A stretch of DNA of 64,000 nt from Phoronis australis (lineage: Eukaryota; Phoronida; Phoronidae), in the NCBI GenBank assembly GCA_002633005.1, contig NMRA01000127.1, forward strand, positions 628,438 through 692,437, given 5' to 3'. This document shows, one piece after another, positions 35,313-48,235 of this stretch (position 1 is its first letter; the number at the start of each line of letters is the position of its first letter). The notes under the pieces were generated by a model. That model did not search any database. It saw only the letters and a list, made by a program, of their open reading frames with translations, and was not told the DNA's origin. Position numbers and translations under genes: made by a program.

Positions 35313-36210
35313 GTAAGTTTCATGTCCAATTTAACATTGGTTCTAGGCTTGTTTTGAATTGAAACTAAAAAGATATCCTTGCTCAGCTGATCTTGTTGTT
35401 ATTCCCTCATGTTTGTTCCCAGTATCCACCAAAGGGCTATCTTAAGTGGCGCCATCTTTTGACAAGCCTCAGTGCCATTGGACTTCTGCTGCTCAGTGAG
35501 GTTGAGCAGTATCTGTTCATTTCACTGTTTTCCATGCGTTTTAAAAATGTATACAAATCTTGGAAAGAAATTCCTACAAAATGTGCCTCGAGACTGCAAG
35601 TTTACCTATAATGACAAGGACAGGAAAGTATACGATTTTGTTTACACGTGAAGCATTATTATTTGAGAAGCAGTGTTTAGAAAGGATGATTGACTATCAC
35701 TCTGTATTCTGTAGCTACTGGTTGCAATACCTGTTCTCACGTCACCCTAACGAGGTTGACTTAGAGGGCCTGTGGTACGTCTGCCATTGTTGTCTGCTGT
35801 TGTCTTCTGCACTGTGTTGTCTGCGTCGTGAAATGAGTTTCAGTGTCTTTAGTATATGCTGCTTAGTTGTGATGAACAAAATGTTCCTTAGATTTTCTCT
35901 GTTGAAACTTGTTCAAGTTAGTCCATTTTGGTTGTAGTCCTTCCTGTAGATCAAGCATCAGTATGTCGTTGTTTATGTGTTTTACTGTTGTCAGTGTCTA
36001 TGACTGGACAGTTGCTCAATGGATCGAACCTTTGTTCACAAGGTTTTATGTCACCATCTCGAAACACAGCAAACTTCAGATTATATTCAATGTGTCCTAT
36101 CAGATTTTCAACTTGGTTCGTCTAAGTTGTCTAAGTCTTGGAGCGTGCTTAGTCCAGTCTCTGTAAGATGAAAACTTGGGATATGCATGAGCATCCCTTT
36201 GAACAAAAAC

Positions 36211-36434
36211 TAATTGCAAGTGGTCTGGTACACATTGTACCAGACATGCGCAGACCGTTCAGGTAGGCCCACGGCACACATCACCTGGAATCATTTTTTT
36301 ATGCTTTATTAATGTAGAGTTAAAACTGAGCTGGGGAGATAGAAGCGTATGACAATGTGCCCCAGTGGGACTCTGAACCCACGACCTTGAATGAAGGTAG
36401 CCGACACTTATCCCACTATGTCACACTGCCTCCT
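36211..36434 (-). mobile_element. tRNA-derived SINE, inverted copy
   Basis: This is the reverse complement of the element at 34370: TGGTCTGGTACACATTG at the left is the tail and CACTGCCTCCTTA at the right is the head. The B box carries a one-base insertion (GGTTCAGAGTCC), so this copy is probably inactive. Confidence 0.85.
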
Positions 36435-37213
36435 TAGAATTAAGCTAATGGTCAATAACTTGACCTTCATTCTTCAAACTATTTCTAGAACATGGCGAGC
36501 TGAGCCAACCATGCCAACCACAGTGTTCTGTAGACAGGTGTTTTGGATAGACCTGAAAATGGCCAATTTTTCTCTTTTGGTCATCCCTTAATTTAACATA
36601 ACGAAGTGAAATATAACATTCTGAAAATTTATTCACAATTTGGAAAAAAATGACTGTCACAGTGCTTCATTTTTTTTGATTTTGAATGTCTTATTGTGGT
36701 TCAATTTGCTGTGTGTGGTAAGTCGAGTCATGTTTATTATGTCATTCATTGAAAAATCATATTGTGTTTGTTGTTGTAGTTGTTTTCCCTAACGGTTGTA
36801 TCTCAAGTGATAACCACATAGTTGGACATTGGTTTGATGTTACTTAGCAGTCGAGGTCAACTTCGATGTTTTCAGGCTTGATGGGAGACTAGTGAGATTG
36901 ACAATAGGTGTCGACACATGTAGCCAGTTTTTCCAGGGAGAAATATTGGAAATGAACTTGAGAGTTATGTCAAGCTCTGGTACAACTTAGTGCGTGCAAT
37001 TATTCTGGAGTTTGATTTTTTTTTTACTAACCCCAAAGGCTTTTTGATGATGAATAAGATGATTGTGGTAATTTCCTGTGAATATATTGCTGACATTGGT
37101 ATCAGTGTTTTCTTGTTAAATATAATTTTTAAATGCATTCGAGCATTCTTTGCTTGTTGTCTCACTCACTATCAGTCCTTAAAAATCTTAATTACATCAT
37201 TGTTTAGCCATAG

Positions 37214-37321
37214 TAAGATTAAAAAACGGACAATCACCGCACAAAAAAAGTTCATGTTCGTTCAATGTTTCGTCTAATTTCTTTATTTGTGAGGCGATTG
37301 TCCGTTTTTTAAAAAATCTTA
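37214..37321. mobile_element. Small TA-flanked MITE
   Basis: Inverted ends 37214-37240 and 37291-37321 share AAAAAACGGACAATC. TA dinucleotides flank both ends, as for mariner-type MITEs. Total length is about 108 bases. Confidence 0.7.
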
Positions 37322-40300
37322 TTTTGGTAGTTATTTGATTACCTCAAGTGTGTTAATATACTGTAAAAATTCTCCAGTTTGTGACAGTAAAAATTAAATT
37401 ACTTTGTTCAAGGTTGAAGCTTATCCCCAATTTTAGAAATATGTAATACTGGAGGCTTAATTTCAAGAATGATGACGACATACCTGCGTTCACTTCAACA
37501 TTAAACACTATGGGAGCGCTTGAAAACATTGCATTGCCGGCAGTTTTCTATGATTTTATGAACTGTCTGGTGTATTTTCAGTTTCCGTTGATTCACAATG
37601 TTATGTCCAATGTTCGAGAAATATGATAAATGCCAAAATCACCCTCGTCCCAATCTTTAGAAGCAAGAAAATTTGTGTCCCAACTTTTTGTGATTGTCCC
37701 AAACTGGTAATTTTTTATGGTATTTTTCAGTTTTAAAAGAATCTCCTTTGTGTATCCCCGTACATGACTTCTGTGAAACAAGCCCACTCATACATAGCCA
37801 AGGTGCTTAGCATAACTTGAACAATTATTTTCAATGGTTTTATATTTTTCGGAAGCAGACATTTAAAACAGTGAGCCTCTGTTTGTTGTGGGTCTTCAGA
37901 AAGGGTGTACTCGGACACTTGCCAATTATTTTATCCTCCATATATTGGATTTAGTCATTTTTGTTGTCATCGAACAGTGAGATAGGGTAAAAAAACATTT
38001 GAGCAGATGTGCTATGGAAGACCGAACATATTGTTTGTTCTTTTCAGCAGAAATTCTCAATTCTCTCCATCTTGACATTTGACCCTGATTACTACTTTTA
38101 CAACACTGATATTGTAATTCATTTTCTTCTAAATAGGTCCAGGCCTTAATTTGAAATGACTTGAGAATTAACTTTCAAATACACACCCTGGAGCTTATGA
38201 TAAAAATTCATCAATTTAAGCCAAAAATATATAAATTGCCATTTTCCTATTTCTCAGAAGAAAGACTTCAATCATCCTTGCATTTAGGATTAAACTTTAC
38301 TGAGTGTTGCTTGTTAACGGCTGTACAATATTTCCAGGAAAGTTTGATGTTGAGAAGTCTGGCAAAATATAATTTCACCCATCCAGAATTTTTATTGTAA
38401 TATCAGAAAGTTGTTAGTGCTAGTGTACTAAACTACTGTGAATGACAGTGGTGCCTTAGTCGTGTTCATTCTTACAAGTGGCTACTTTGTCCAGTCCAAA
38501 TATGTACAGTAGCTATTTCAGGTCAGCTTCAGTATAATTTCACACTTCTTGTTGGGCTTCAAAGAATGGACAGTTGTTTGAATACATCTGCTGCACATAT
38601 TTCATAGTTTTCTATCCTCAGAGATTGACTGGCTGCAGTTTGATAAGGCCAAGCAAACATTTTCCCTTTCCATTGATGCTGTGTGGTGGTGGGGAGCAGG
38701 ATAAGGAACTATTTTTCATCATATTCCTGGGCAATTTTCAGCTTGGAATCTTGTTTTTTGTTCATTTTCTGTTTTGTGCTGTGCAGTCAAATTCGTCTTT
38801 AAAGAAGATAATTTGAAACTCATTACCCTAGTTTTTCCTTTTTTCCTTTTATATAAAATTGAAGTGCATCAATTTTCGATATTCATCTACTTCGCCTATT
38901 CACATTCATTTTTGCTTTGTCTTTCATGGTTGCTTTGCTGTCCTTCTCATGTGCACTTTCTGTTTGTTGCCTGTCAACCAGTCTTAAAACGAGTGTTCTC
39001 GTTGCCTTGGCCTGATGTGTAAGTGTGTTTAAGCTCCCTCTTCAGAGATTCAAGCTAACAAATTGAGAGTCCCAGTAGAATCATCCCAGAACAACTGGGT
39101 TATCTTGATCTCTGCTGTTCTGCTGGTTGTTGCAAACATGTTCCCACTGTGATAGCCTGGTAGACGAGTACCACTGGTTCTGTGCTGTTGAGCGTGGTTA
39201 CAAATTGGAAGTCTCAGTCAGTGAATCCAGATTTAACACTGCTGTGCTAAGTTGGAGGTCTCTGTGTATCCAGGTCTAAACACTTGGGTTGTTTGTATAC
39301 TTCAGACTGCTTCAGCCTTGTAGGTAGGTTTGGCTCTTGGTGTCCGAATTGTAGTAGTTGTTGAGCATAGTGTATTTTGCCTTGACCTTATTGGACCCTG
39401 TCCACACTAGGTGGACATATAAACAAGAAGTTGGAAGACTTTAAGTGCTAAACACACTTTGAAATTAGAAATTTCTATTAACTAGTATGTTGTCTTTTAG
39501 TGTGAATATTGCTAACTATTAGCAAATGGACACACGGACTCATATTTAGACTTCCTAGCTTGGACTGAAGTAAGTTAGCATTGGTGTCTCATAACTTGTT
39601 AACAGCAGCTCATGGGGGAACATTGGCCTGTATAGGATAAAAGGTTGATTAACATATTCTGTAAGATACAATTAACTTGCTGCAGACCCTTGTCTCCTGT
39701 AGAAAAAACAACACAGTATAACAGCAATTTGGCCCTGGGTCTTAAAAACACAGTTGCACTTCATTGGTCCCGGATGCCTTGAGAAATCCTGGGCGAACCC
39801 CTGATATGTAAGCAGTATATGTAAACACCTGAATTGTTGGTCTTATGATTTGTATTTTATTACATTCCTAAAATGAAAATTCAGTCGACTAATGTGGATT
39901 TTAGAAAATCAGGACCACCATTATAAACTGTGGTTAGTCTAAAAGGCTAATTTTTCTTTTGATTACTTGTGAGTCAAAGATGACATTCAACCCATAAAAT
40001 CCACAGGAATTTGAGTGTCTGTGAGAATGACTTTTACCATTCACACCGTTCCAAGTTACCTAAAATAGATTGCCCGCTAGTCTGCTCAGCCAATACTAAT
40101 TTTTTACCGACTAGAAATGTATACTAACGAGATCTCCATATGTTCAGTGCTCTGATCACGGCATACCTAGGTAAGGTTTAGACCTGAACCATATACGTTA
40201 GGTACTTGCCTGATGGATCTCTGTATAAGAATTTTCATTAAATGTTGATGAGCTGAGGTAAACGGGATCGGTGGACGTTGGACTGGTCAGTTGGTTGTGT

Positions 40301-41136
40301 GCTCATGTAGGTAACTGTAGATAGTGCAATGTTTAGGCATTACATATTTTTGACTTTACATGAAGGATGGCTGAAGTTGCTATCCCCAGGTATGTTATTA
40401 CAAGTTTGTAACACCGTATAATTTTGAGGCCAAAATAATTGCGAAAAATGATATTTTTTTTCAAGTTCAAAGGTTTACTTCATTGATGGATATTCTTACT
40501 TTATTCCGCATGTTGATGTTGACGGAGTTATGCTGTACAAATCGTGCCTTCAACGATGTGATATCTTGTGAATTCATGCTGATGTGAACTTCTGCTAAAG
40601 GAAATTCCACATTCCTGCCATATCGCTCCGTAAATTGAGTGATCTTACCAGTTTTTGGGATGATTTTTGTATTTTGTTGTTGTTTCTATATTTGGGTTGT
40701 TTTAGATATCCAGTAGATGAATGAATCAGCTGTCATTACTGCTCCAGGTAGTGTCAACTATTTCTCTCATATAGTTCTGATCAATAATTGTCACTGCACA
40801 CCGCAATCGGTGTCGTTATTCAACTGTATTCTATTGCAGTCATCTCGTGTCGTCTAATGCGCGGTGTTTTGCATTGGCAGTTCACAAATAGCAGGTGTTT
40901 CTTTGAATGTTAGAGATGGAAACCTGATGTCTGGTATTCACTCGGGAATTGTTCTGTAGTCATTCACATCGTGTATTGGCTCCACTCTTTTGCTTTCGCT
41001 TTGTGACTGTAGGTTGTACCGTGGTAGGTAGAGGGTTACGTACTTGTTATTTTATTTTGCCAACCTAATCCGGTTTGGAAATGATCTTGATCGAAGACGA
41101 TTTTTCATTTTGTTGTGTACAAGGTGTACCACACTC

Positions 41137-41245
41137 ATTCATCATTACAATTATTTTTCATAATTTTCACTGTTATTACTCTATTATTACTATTTATATC
41201 ATTGTCATTACCATCATAATCATTATCATTATTGTTATTCTGCCG
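41137..41245. repeat. Degenerate ATT/ATC simple repeat
   Basis: A run of TTATTA, ATCATT and CATTATC words. Confidence 0.75.
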
Positions 41246-43279
41246 TTATAACTATTTAGAGCTTAGATGTTTTCACTTTTGACAATGGCTACCCAGTGAG
41301 TGTTGGAATTCTGTTGTAAACTGTCACAAGCTTCTTGAAGTAAATTAGTTCAAGCAGGAAGACGGTGACAGGAAGGGTTGAGTGGATAAACAAGTATTTT
41401 TTATGTTTTTCCAAGGAAGTAATTATATAGAAATCAAGTACTATTTAGCTGAGAAGAACATAATTAGTGCTTTCAGAAAAAGTACACATTTCTCCACAGA
41501 ATGTTTCTTTGTTTTATGACGTTCACTAACTTATCGAACATATTTTCATTCGCGTGTTGAAAAATTACCCAGAGTATCTGAAATCCTCGCCGGCTTGTTT
41601 GGCTCAACGTCTATAATATCTAGTATGCCTGAAACCTGTTCAAGATTTGCTGCTTGTTGGTAAAACATCACATTTTGTCACATCTGTGCAATATAGTCAA
41701 TAAATCTAGAATGGGCGTGATGAAGAAATGACCAATTAGAGATCACGATTCACGAAGCTTATAGGTGGGATTTTACCTGGTAATAGCTGTTCTTCATAGA
41801 GGTAATACATGTCATACTCAAAGTGCCCCAGCACCACTCGATTTAGGATATTCGGGTACCAAATGGTGTTACCTTGTAGATTAAAACTTCATTGATGTAT
41901 TGTAGTGTTTGAACAATGGGTTCTTAATAAAGTTCAGAGCATGTTGAAATATGTGAAAAGGTAGTTGCTCCTTCCTGGTAGTGTCTTCCTAGTTCAATTA
42001 TCAAGTGAGCTCTGTTATCTCCACCTCAATGTTCATTGCTGTTGTGTAGACTGTTGCATGTATCCATGAATGTTTCTGAGTGTCTGTTTGTATAGGTGTT
42101 CAACAGCAGACCCTTGTGGTATTTCCCCTTCATGTATCAGGATAGTATCAGGTCTGCTAGTCAGTGTACCAGGCATCTGAAGTTATTGTATCACTGATAC
42201 TCTGTTGCCCTTCTGTTGACTGTCATTTTCTGAACTCTTCCCAGAATCGACTTCTCTTGGTTAGAAGCGTGTACATTGCATGCTGCCATCTGCCATTAGC
42301 CATGTTGATTTTTGTAACCGTTACCAAACTGATACTGATTTTAATTTCCAGTGACAGTTGGCTTTTTAAATTGAATTAAAAGGTGGGAGGGGAGGGGGGA
42401 TAGATCAACTGGAGGCTTTCAGTGTTCTCTACATAAAGATGATAATAAGAATTTTGACATGACCCGAGGCAATGTTCTTGCAGTCACAGTTGAGGCCTGT
42501 GAAAATTCACGTGTAAGATGTGTTACTTTAAGACCCTCATTCTGAAATCTGGGGCATGATAACAATAAATATGCATTATTTGTTCACACGTCTGAACTTC
42601 TGTTGGACAAGTTTTCAGTCTTGTCACTATGGTAACCTTTTTGTTTGTTAAGGTTTATGTAAGACCCTAGAAAAATGGCCACATTTTGGCTAACTTTGGA
42701 ACATGGTATTTCAGAAATGACTAATTGCATTTGAGTGAAACTTTCTGATACTATGTTTAAGCACTGTTTCCAAAAATGCAGTTAGGATTTCTTCCTAAAA
42801 CGTCCTACTTTTGCGTGACGGTCTATCGAATATAGGACTTTTATGATTGTCTTAAATTGAAAAAATAAAGAATTGCATAAAAGGAAATGATGATTTAGGA
42901 AACTGTAAAGTGTCTTTGAGATTTCATTTTGATCAGTTATAATGCATGGTTTTGTCTTTTCAATTGTGAAGTGGTCCCCTACTTTAACTGTGGCACCACT
43001 GTGGTGCGCCTTTCTTTTCTTACCTCACAGCCACGAAGAGTTATGCTGGGGACAAAACCTCGGTCTTGTTTTAGAGGTTAGGCACTGCTTTAACATCGAA
43101 GTCTACCTTACACGAAACCAGAATTGCTTAATCGCGAATTGTAAAAATTCTGTTATGCTAACACATATCCATGTGTCTTAGCGAGGCCTACGTAGTTGTT
43201 TGTTTGTATTTCCTGTAGATTTCATGTGCTTCCGCTTCTTGTCTGTCTGTGCGCTAACTGGCGGCCATCTTTACAACAG

Positions 43280-43441
43280 GTCTAAGCAGAAATCTCCTAT
43301 TCCCGGGGACAGGTTCAACGAGGGGCTGGCTGACATTCGAGGCCCCGTCTCCCCCAGAATGACGGCCACTAAGAGGGCGCCGGGGGTCGAGATTAAGGGC
43401 AAGGCACGCGCCATATACAACTTCAAGGCGGAGAATCCCAA
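43280..43441 (+). CDS. SORBS: SORBS exon: start of SH3-1
   Basis: The exon is 162 nt, with acceptor TTACAACAG and donor GTAAGT, phase 2 to 2. It reads TSKQKSPIPGDRFNEGLADI, then RGPVSPRMTATKRAPGVEIK, then GKARAIYNFKAENPK. ARAIYNF is the ALYDY-type first strand of the first SH3 domain; the intron falls after NPK, within the RT loop. The exon is clearly more GC- and CpG-rich than its flanks. The upstream part is a Pro/Ser linker with class-type S-P sites. Confidence 0.95.
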
Positions 43442-43620
43442 GTAAGTGACATACCTCTGGTTTTTACTTGTTTTTGTCATGTCTGCCTCACCTGCATAGT
43501 GTCTGTCAGTCCATTACAAGTTTTGAGTGTGGACTTCTTAAAGTTTGAAAAATAGAAATTTTTTAATTTTCAGCTGTGTTTTACATGCATTTTCATCACC
43601 TGTTTTCTTTTTATTCTGCA

Positions 43621-45012
43621 ATACCGTATTCGCCGTAATAACCGCCCAGGGCGCTTAGAAAAGTTCGGTTCAGGGGGGCGCTTATTATAACCCAAGGCGG
43701 TTGAAACCCGGTCTCCGAAACGGGTGAAATCAGAAGCTAAGATTCATCAAATTTACGCTCTGTGACGCATGTAATCTATGAAAGACTTTCAACAAAACTG
43801 TGGTGCATTGCTATCAAACTTTGCTGCTAAATTACGATCATTTTACAGAAAATTGTGCTGAAATCCCAGGGCGAAAACTCGCCAACTGACTGCTTCGAAA
43901 TCGCCGTCTTCGATATGGCGACTTCAATGCTTGAATAAAAATGGTTTCGATAAAGTACCTGAAATCCTCATTAAATTTTATAAGTAGCATCTCTAAGGTT
44001 TTTAAGTTCCCGTGGAGTCTGGATTAACGGCAGGTTTAAGTATAAATCTGTGCAACATCGTGCCATCTACATGTATGATCGGCAACACGGCGAGAAAAAT
44101 GTCTGGACGAACACACATGTTGTTGTCACGTGACGTTTGTTTTGAAGTTCGTCTGCGAGTAAGCGAGCGCGTGCGTGTTACCAGAGTTCATTTGCCAAAG
44201 CAGAGACGGTCTTTCGGCCAGAGTCACGCAATCTAACTAGCTAGATGTGTCTAAAGAAATTTGCACAAGCAGTAAGGCCTAAACCAGAGCGTGTTTCATT
44301 CAGAACTTGCCGGTTTCGTGCTAAAAACTTCCGACATTTGTCTCGGCAAGGCCCACATTAGTCGCCGTGTAGCTGGATGCGTACGTAACTATCTGACAGT
44401 TATTTTTCGGTGTAAGGGTGTGTAAGCATTCAGTGTCAGTTGTCATTTTATCGGATATTCGGCTTAATAACACCAATTACGGTTAATCAAACAAACCATC
44501 TCAAAAATAACGCAAACATGTTGATAGTATTAGAAATTGTCGGAAATTAGTTCCAATATTCATTTCTTATCGATGCTATGCTACCCGCTTCATGAATGGA
44601 TAGTTCCCAACTAATGTCTTTGATGACCGGTTATGTAGCGCGCGCTTCCTGGCCACGTGCGTTTAACACCGAGTTATTTTTATTCATGAGAAGGTCGATG
44701 TGTCTACCGAAAGGTCAGACCATGGGACACGGTCGTCGCGAGAGCGTAGCAACGCTGTTGCGTTCTTTTTGAAGCGCTGCGTTACTTTGTCACGGCTAAA
44801 TACAATCGTAGCAGTGCCGCTGGTGGTCTAGAAGACCCGTGCAAAAAATTTTTGATAAATTTAAGACGTTACTGTAGCCGAGTTTTAGAACTGTAGGTAC
44901 GTCATTGTTCGCATGTACACGTTCATGGACTGGGCGCTTATTTCAGCTAAGTCTGAAAACGCGTGGGGGGCACTTATAGTGGCATGGGCGGTTATTACGG
45001 CGAATACGGTAT
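43621..45012. mobile_element. Non-autonomous TIR transposon, TA target duplication
   Basis: A perfect 28-base inverted repeat (43621-43648 and 44985-45012; begins ATACCGTATTCGCCGTAATA) encloses about 1.4 kb. Read with a TA target-site duplication (43622-43623 and 45010-45011), the ends are CCGTATTCGCC. Sub-terminal GGGCGCTTATT words occur near both ends. No transposase frame is present. Tc1/mariner-like by target site; family not identified. Its interior is more GC-rich than the host intron. Confidence 0.88.
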
Positions 45013-45451
45013 TTTAGATTAGTATCGAAGTTTACATCTTTTGCACAGTACACTCTTTTGTTTCACCCTTTGGTCTGTATGTTAAAGAGGCATGAAACAC
45101 AAAAGCTTGTCAAAAATATCTTTTAAACAATTCCTGATGTACGTACCATCTCACGATGTCTATACAGAGTAATTCACTTTCTCTTGTGCGGAAATTTCCA
45201 GAAAAAATTACGAAACTCACAATTTTTGAAATACACGCAAAGGAAAAACTCTGTGGTTACTACAGAGTTTTTAATCTCCCTCCCACTTATGATAAATGCG
45301 CTCACAGTGAGTTGTTTGAAGTTGCTTGAGGTCAAAGGTCACATTTTCCGTATAAGGGAAATGTGCTACGACTGTGTCTTGCCATACCAAATAAGGAGTC
45401 GTGCTTTGTCTTGTGGGAGAGAAATCGTAGTGGTGAGCAGTTGATAGATCG

Positions 45452-46975
45452 TTTTTATGCGCCTACATGTGTGGACGCATTATGCCGTCATCTCCGCCCG
45501 GCATCCGTCCGTCCGGCATCCGCTGCTCTATCTCCAAAACAGATTGACGTATGTTCATGAAATTTTGCACATGTTTTCCTTTCATGGATGGGACTGCATG
45601 AGCGAACTTTCGGACGGATTCGACTACCGGTGCCCCCTAGTAGCAATTTTATTTTTTTACGTTTTCTTCTGTATCTTCAAAGGTCCTCAACATATTTTCC
45701 CAAAATTTGGTAGACAGGCATTGATTAGTGAGACGACGTTATCCTCCCGTTTTCGGATAGATTCGACGTAGTTTGCGCCACCTTGTGGCCATTTTTACTG
45801 TTTTGGTGTCTGTTTTTTGGCGTCCACCCCTCTATTAACCAAACCGCTTGAACCATGATTGTGAAAATTGGCATGTATGTTCTTACTATGAAGAGAACGG
45901 TTGACGATTTTCCGACGACTTCGACTGCTGTGGTGCCTCCTAGTGGCAGTTTTGTTTTTTGCGTGTATTGCTATATCTCCCAAACTGTTTGCAGGATCTT
46001 TACTATATTTAGTAAGTGCATTTATGTGATGATGACAACGGACAACAACAACTTTCGGACAGATCTGACTACTGGTGTGCCACCTAGTGGCAATTTTATT
46101 TTTTTACGTTTACCTCTGTATCTTCAAAGGTCCTCGATGTATTTTCATAAAATTTGTTGTATAGGCTTCTGTTAGTGAGATGACGTTATCTTTCGGTTTT
46201 TAGATGGATTCGACCTAGTTTGCGCCACCTGGTGGCCATTTTTACTGTTTTTGAATCTGTTTTTTGGCGTCCACCCCTCTATCAACCAAACCGCTTTCAG
46301 GATAATTGTGAAAATTGGCATGTATGTTTTTGCTATGAAGTGGACGGGTGACGATGATTTTCTGATGACTTCGACTACTGTGGCACCTCCTAGTGGCAGT
46401 TTTGTTTTTTGCGCCCATGGCTGTATCTCCTAAACCATTTGTACGATCTTTACTAAATTTAAGAAGTGTGTTTATATGATGTTGACAATGGAGGATTACG
46501 ATTTTCAGATGGATCTGACTACTGTTATGCCCCCTGGTGGCAATTTTAGTTTTACGTTTACCTCTGTATCTTCAAAGGTCCTCAACGGATTTTCATATTT
46601 TGCATACAGGCATCTGTATCTCCTAAACCCTCTGCAGGATCTTTATTAAAATTAATTGATAAGTGTTTTTATATGAAGCTAACAACAGACAATGACGACT
46701 TTCAGGTGGATCCAATGAACAGTGTGCACAATAGTGTTAATTTCATTTTATTCTGTTTTCATTTGTTTCTCTGAAGTTCCATAATGGATTTCTATGAAAT
46801 TTTGTGTATAGCTTTCTATTTAAGAAGCAATGACATGTTCCCCTTTTCGGATGGATTGTATGTTTTTTGCGCATTCTAGTAGCCCTTTTTATGACACAAA
46901 TAAACAACCCTAAAACCGCACCATTTGCGATGCATTCCGTCGTGGGCGCATTTCAACGCTCCGCGTTGCTCTTGT
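45452..46975. repeat. Higher-order tandem array of about 148-bp subunits
   Basis: Three diverged subunit types repeat with a period near 447-450 bases: corresponding motifs sit at 45631/46077/46527, 45775/46222 and 45933/46382. Each subunit has GA(C/T)-rich text followed by a GCCxCCTxGTGGC motif and a T-rich run, with phrases such as CTGTATCTTCAAAGGTCCTC and TTTTTTGGCGTCCACCCCTC recurring. The last part (46700-46975) is degenerate and ends CGCATTTCAACGCTCCGCG. A solo copy of that end is at 51161-51298, so the array is probably part of a dispersed element. Confidence 0.9.
45631..46542 (-). promoter_or_regulatory. Seven CTCF-like motifs, all minus orientation
   Basis: Sites start at 45631, 45775, 45933, 46077, 46222, 46382 and 46527, spaced 144-160 bases. 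On the minus strand the sites at 46077 (CCACTAGGTGGCA), 46222 (CCACCAGGTGGCG) and 46527 (CCACCAGGGGGCA) match the core CCASYAGRKGGCR completely; the other four have one mismatch. Occupancy is not shown. Confidence 0.5.
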
Positions 46976-47233
46976 TTTTTTGTAAATTTGAAATTAAAAG
47001 AAAATGCTTTGATATGAACAGAAATTAAAAATCTTTGTGCACAAACCCTAAAAATGATTTGTGAGCAAGATGAATTCTGTTTCAGTGACAGAGAACCACT
47101 TTCAATATTGCAATTTAGTCTGTTTATCATGTTCCAGGCCTCTTTAAATTAAGTTGTTTGTTTTACAATCTCTTTATATTGCTATGTTCACACATATGGC
47201 ATTCTCATTTGCTAAATATTAGAAATACGATTG

Positions 47234-47278
47234 TTGTCCAATTATTACTGGAGTTGTCACTGATTGATAATTGGACAA
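47234..47278. repeat. 12-bp perfect hairpin
   Basis: TTGTCCAATTAT at 47234-47245 pairs with ATAATTGGACAA at 47267-47278 across a 21-base loop. Confidence 0.75.
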
Positions 47279-48120
47279 ACTTTATTGCACAAATGTTGTT
47301 ACAACAGTGTCACCGTATTTTGTGGCTGTGAATTCCCCTATGAGAATTTTATATTACGCATAACTGCAGATTTTGAAATTTGATTTAGTCGGAATGGTTA
47401 TTAATATCACAGATGAAGAAGCTTTTGAGAAATGAAGTGTGGACTTCCTGAACCAATCACAGTTTATGTCTGAAGTCGTGATATAAAAGTATTTTGTAAC
47501 AAGGAAAATGGCACAAATGGTTTTCCTTGAAATTGTAAATTTTCACTGTAACTTAGTGTCACTGACCACTTCAACAGATGGAGTTCGTAAGTCATGACTC
47601 AAGTATTGCTAATGTGCTTGTGAACATGAAGGAATGCTCTAAAGTGGAACTTGTAAGCTAATTCCATTTCTCTGTGATTGGTTGGTCAAATTAGTTAGCA
47701 ACACAACATATTGCGATGATGTGAATCTTTATTAGATTGAAAATTGCCACATGTTTTTAAGAACAAGTTTTGTGTCGAAAATAATCCACGGTAAATAATT
47801 CAGTGGTGTCCAGTAAATATCATGACGTGGTGTTGGGGAATAACAGTGTATGATGCAGGCTATATGAGCCCCCAAGGTATGTCGTTAGTGCATTAGGTCA
47901 CCTATTTGCAGATTTTTTTGTTTTCACATTAAAAGTTATCAATGAATAGCACTGCACTTTGTTTAGCGTAGATTATGTTCAAATAGCATTACCGTTTAGT
48001 TCCTGCTATACATTAGCATAGTTAGGAGCATGTAAATACATCTTTAACATATCATACAATGTGTTCCATTAAACCAATGGACTGTATTGTAATGTTCTAA
48101 TGTTATCTCGTATTGTCTAG

Positions 48121-48235
48121 GGAGTTGAGCTTTAAGAAAGGCGACACAATTCTGCTGACACGACAGATTGACATGAACTGGTACGAGGGTGAACACCATG
48201 GTTGTGTGGGCATCTTCCCAGTCAACTATGTGGAG
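48121..48235 (+). CDS. SORBS: SORBS exon: rest of SH3-1
   Basis: The exon is 115 nt, with acceptor TTGTCTAG and donor GTAGGC, phase 2 to 0. It reads [19 protein letters not shown], then [20 protein letters not shown]. With the previous exon it completes an SH3 fold of about 55 residues: the RT-loop acidic residues (ENPKE), the ligand-binding Trp in NWYEG, and the FPVNY motif of the 3-10 helix are all intact. It should bind proline-rich ligands; in the family SH3-1 and SH3-2 bind the vinculin/paxillin hinge. Confidence 0.97.

Larger units (their letters stand above)
35313..43279. other. Longest continuous linker intron (8 kb)
   Basis: It contains the inverted SINE, a small MITE at 37214 and ATT/ATC-rich simple sequence at 41137. 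No exon in the required phase 2 was recognised. Confidence 0.5.
43442..48120. other. Intron splitting SH3-1, rich in repeats
   Basis: It contains the TIR transposon 43621-45012, the CTCF-like array 45452-46975 and the hairpin 47234-47278. No coding sequence was found. Confidence 0.7.

Noticed and set aside
44012-44236. Open frame inside the TIR transposon
   Set aside because: 74 codons, no transposase similarity, no relation to the TIRs.
45184-46433. Open frames across the tandem array
   Set aside because: Different subunits open in different frames; explained by the repeat sequence.
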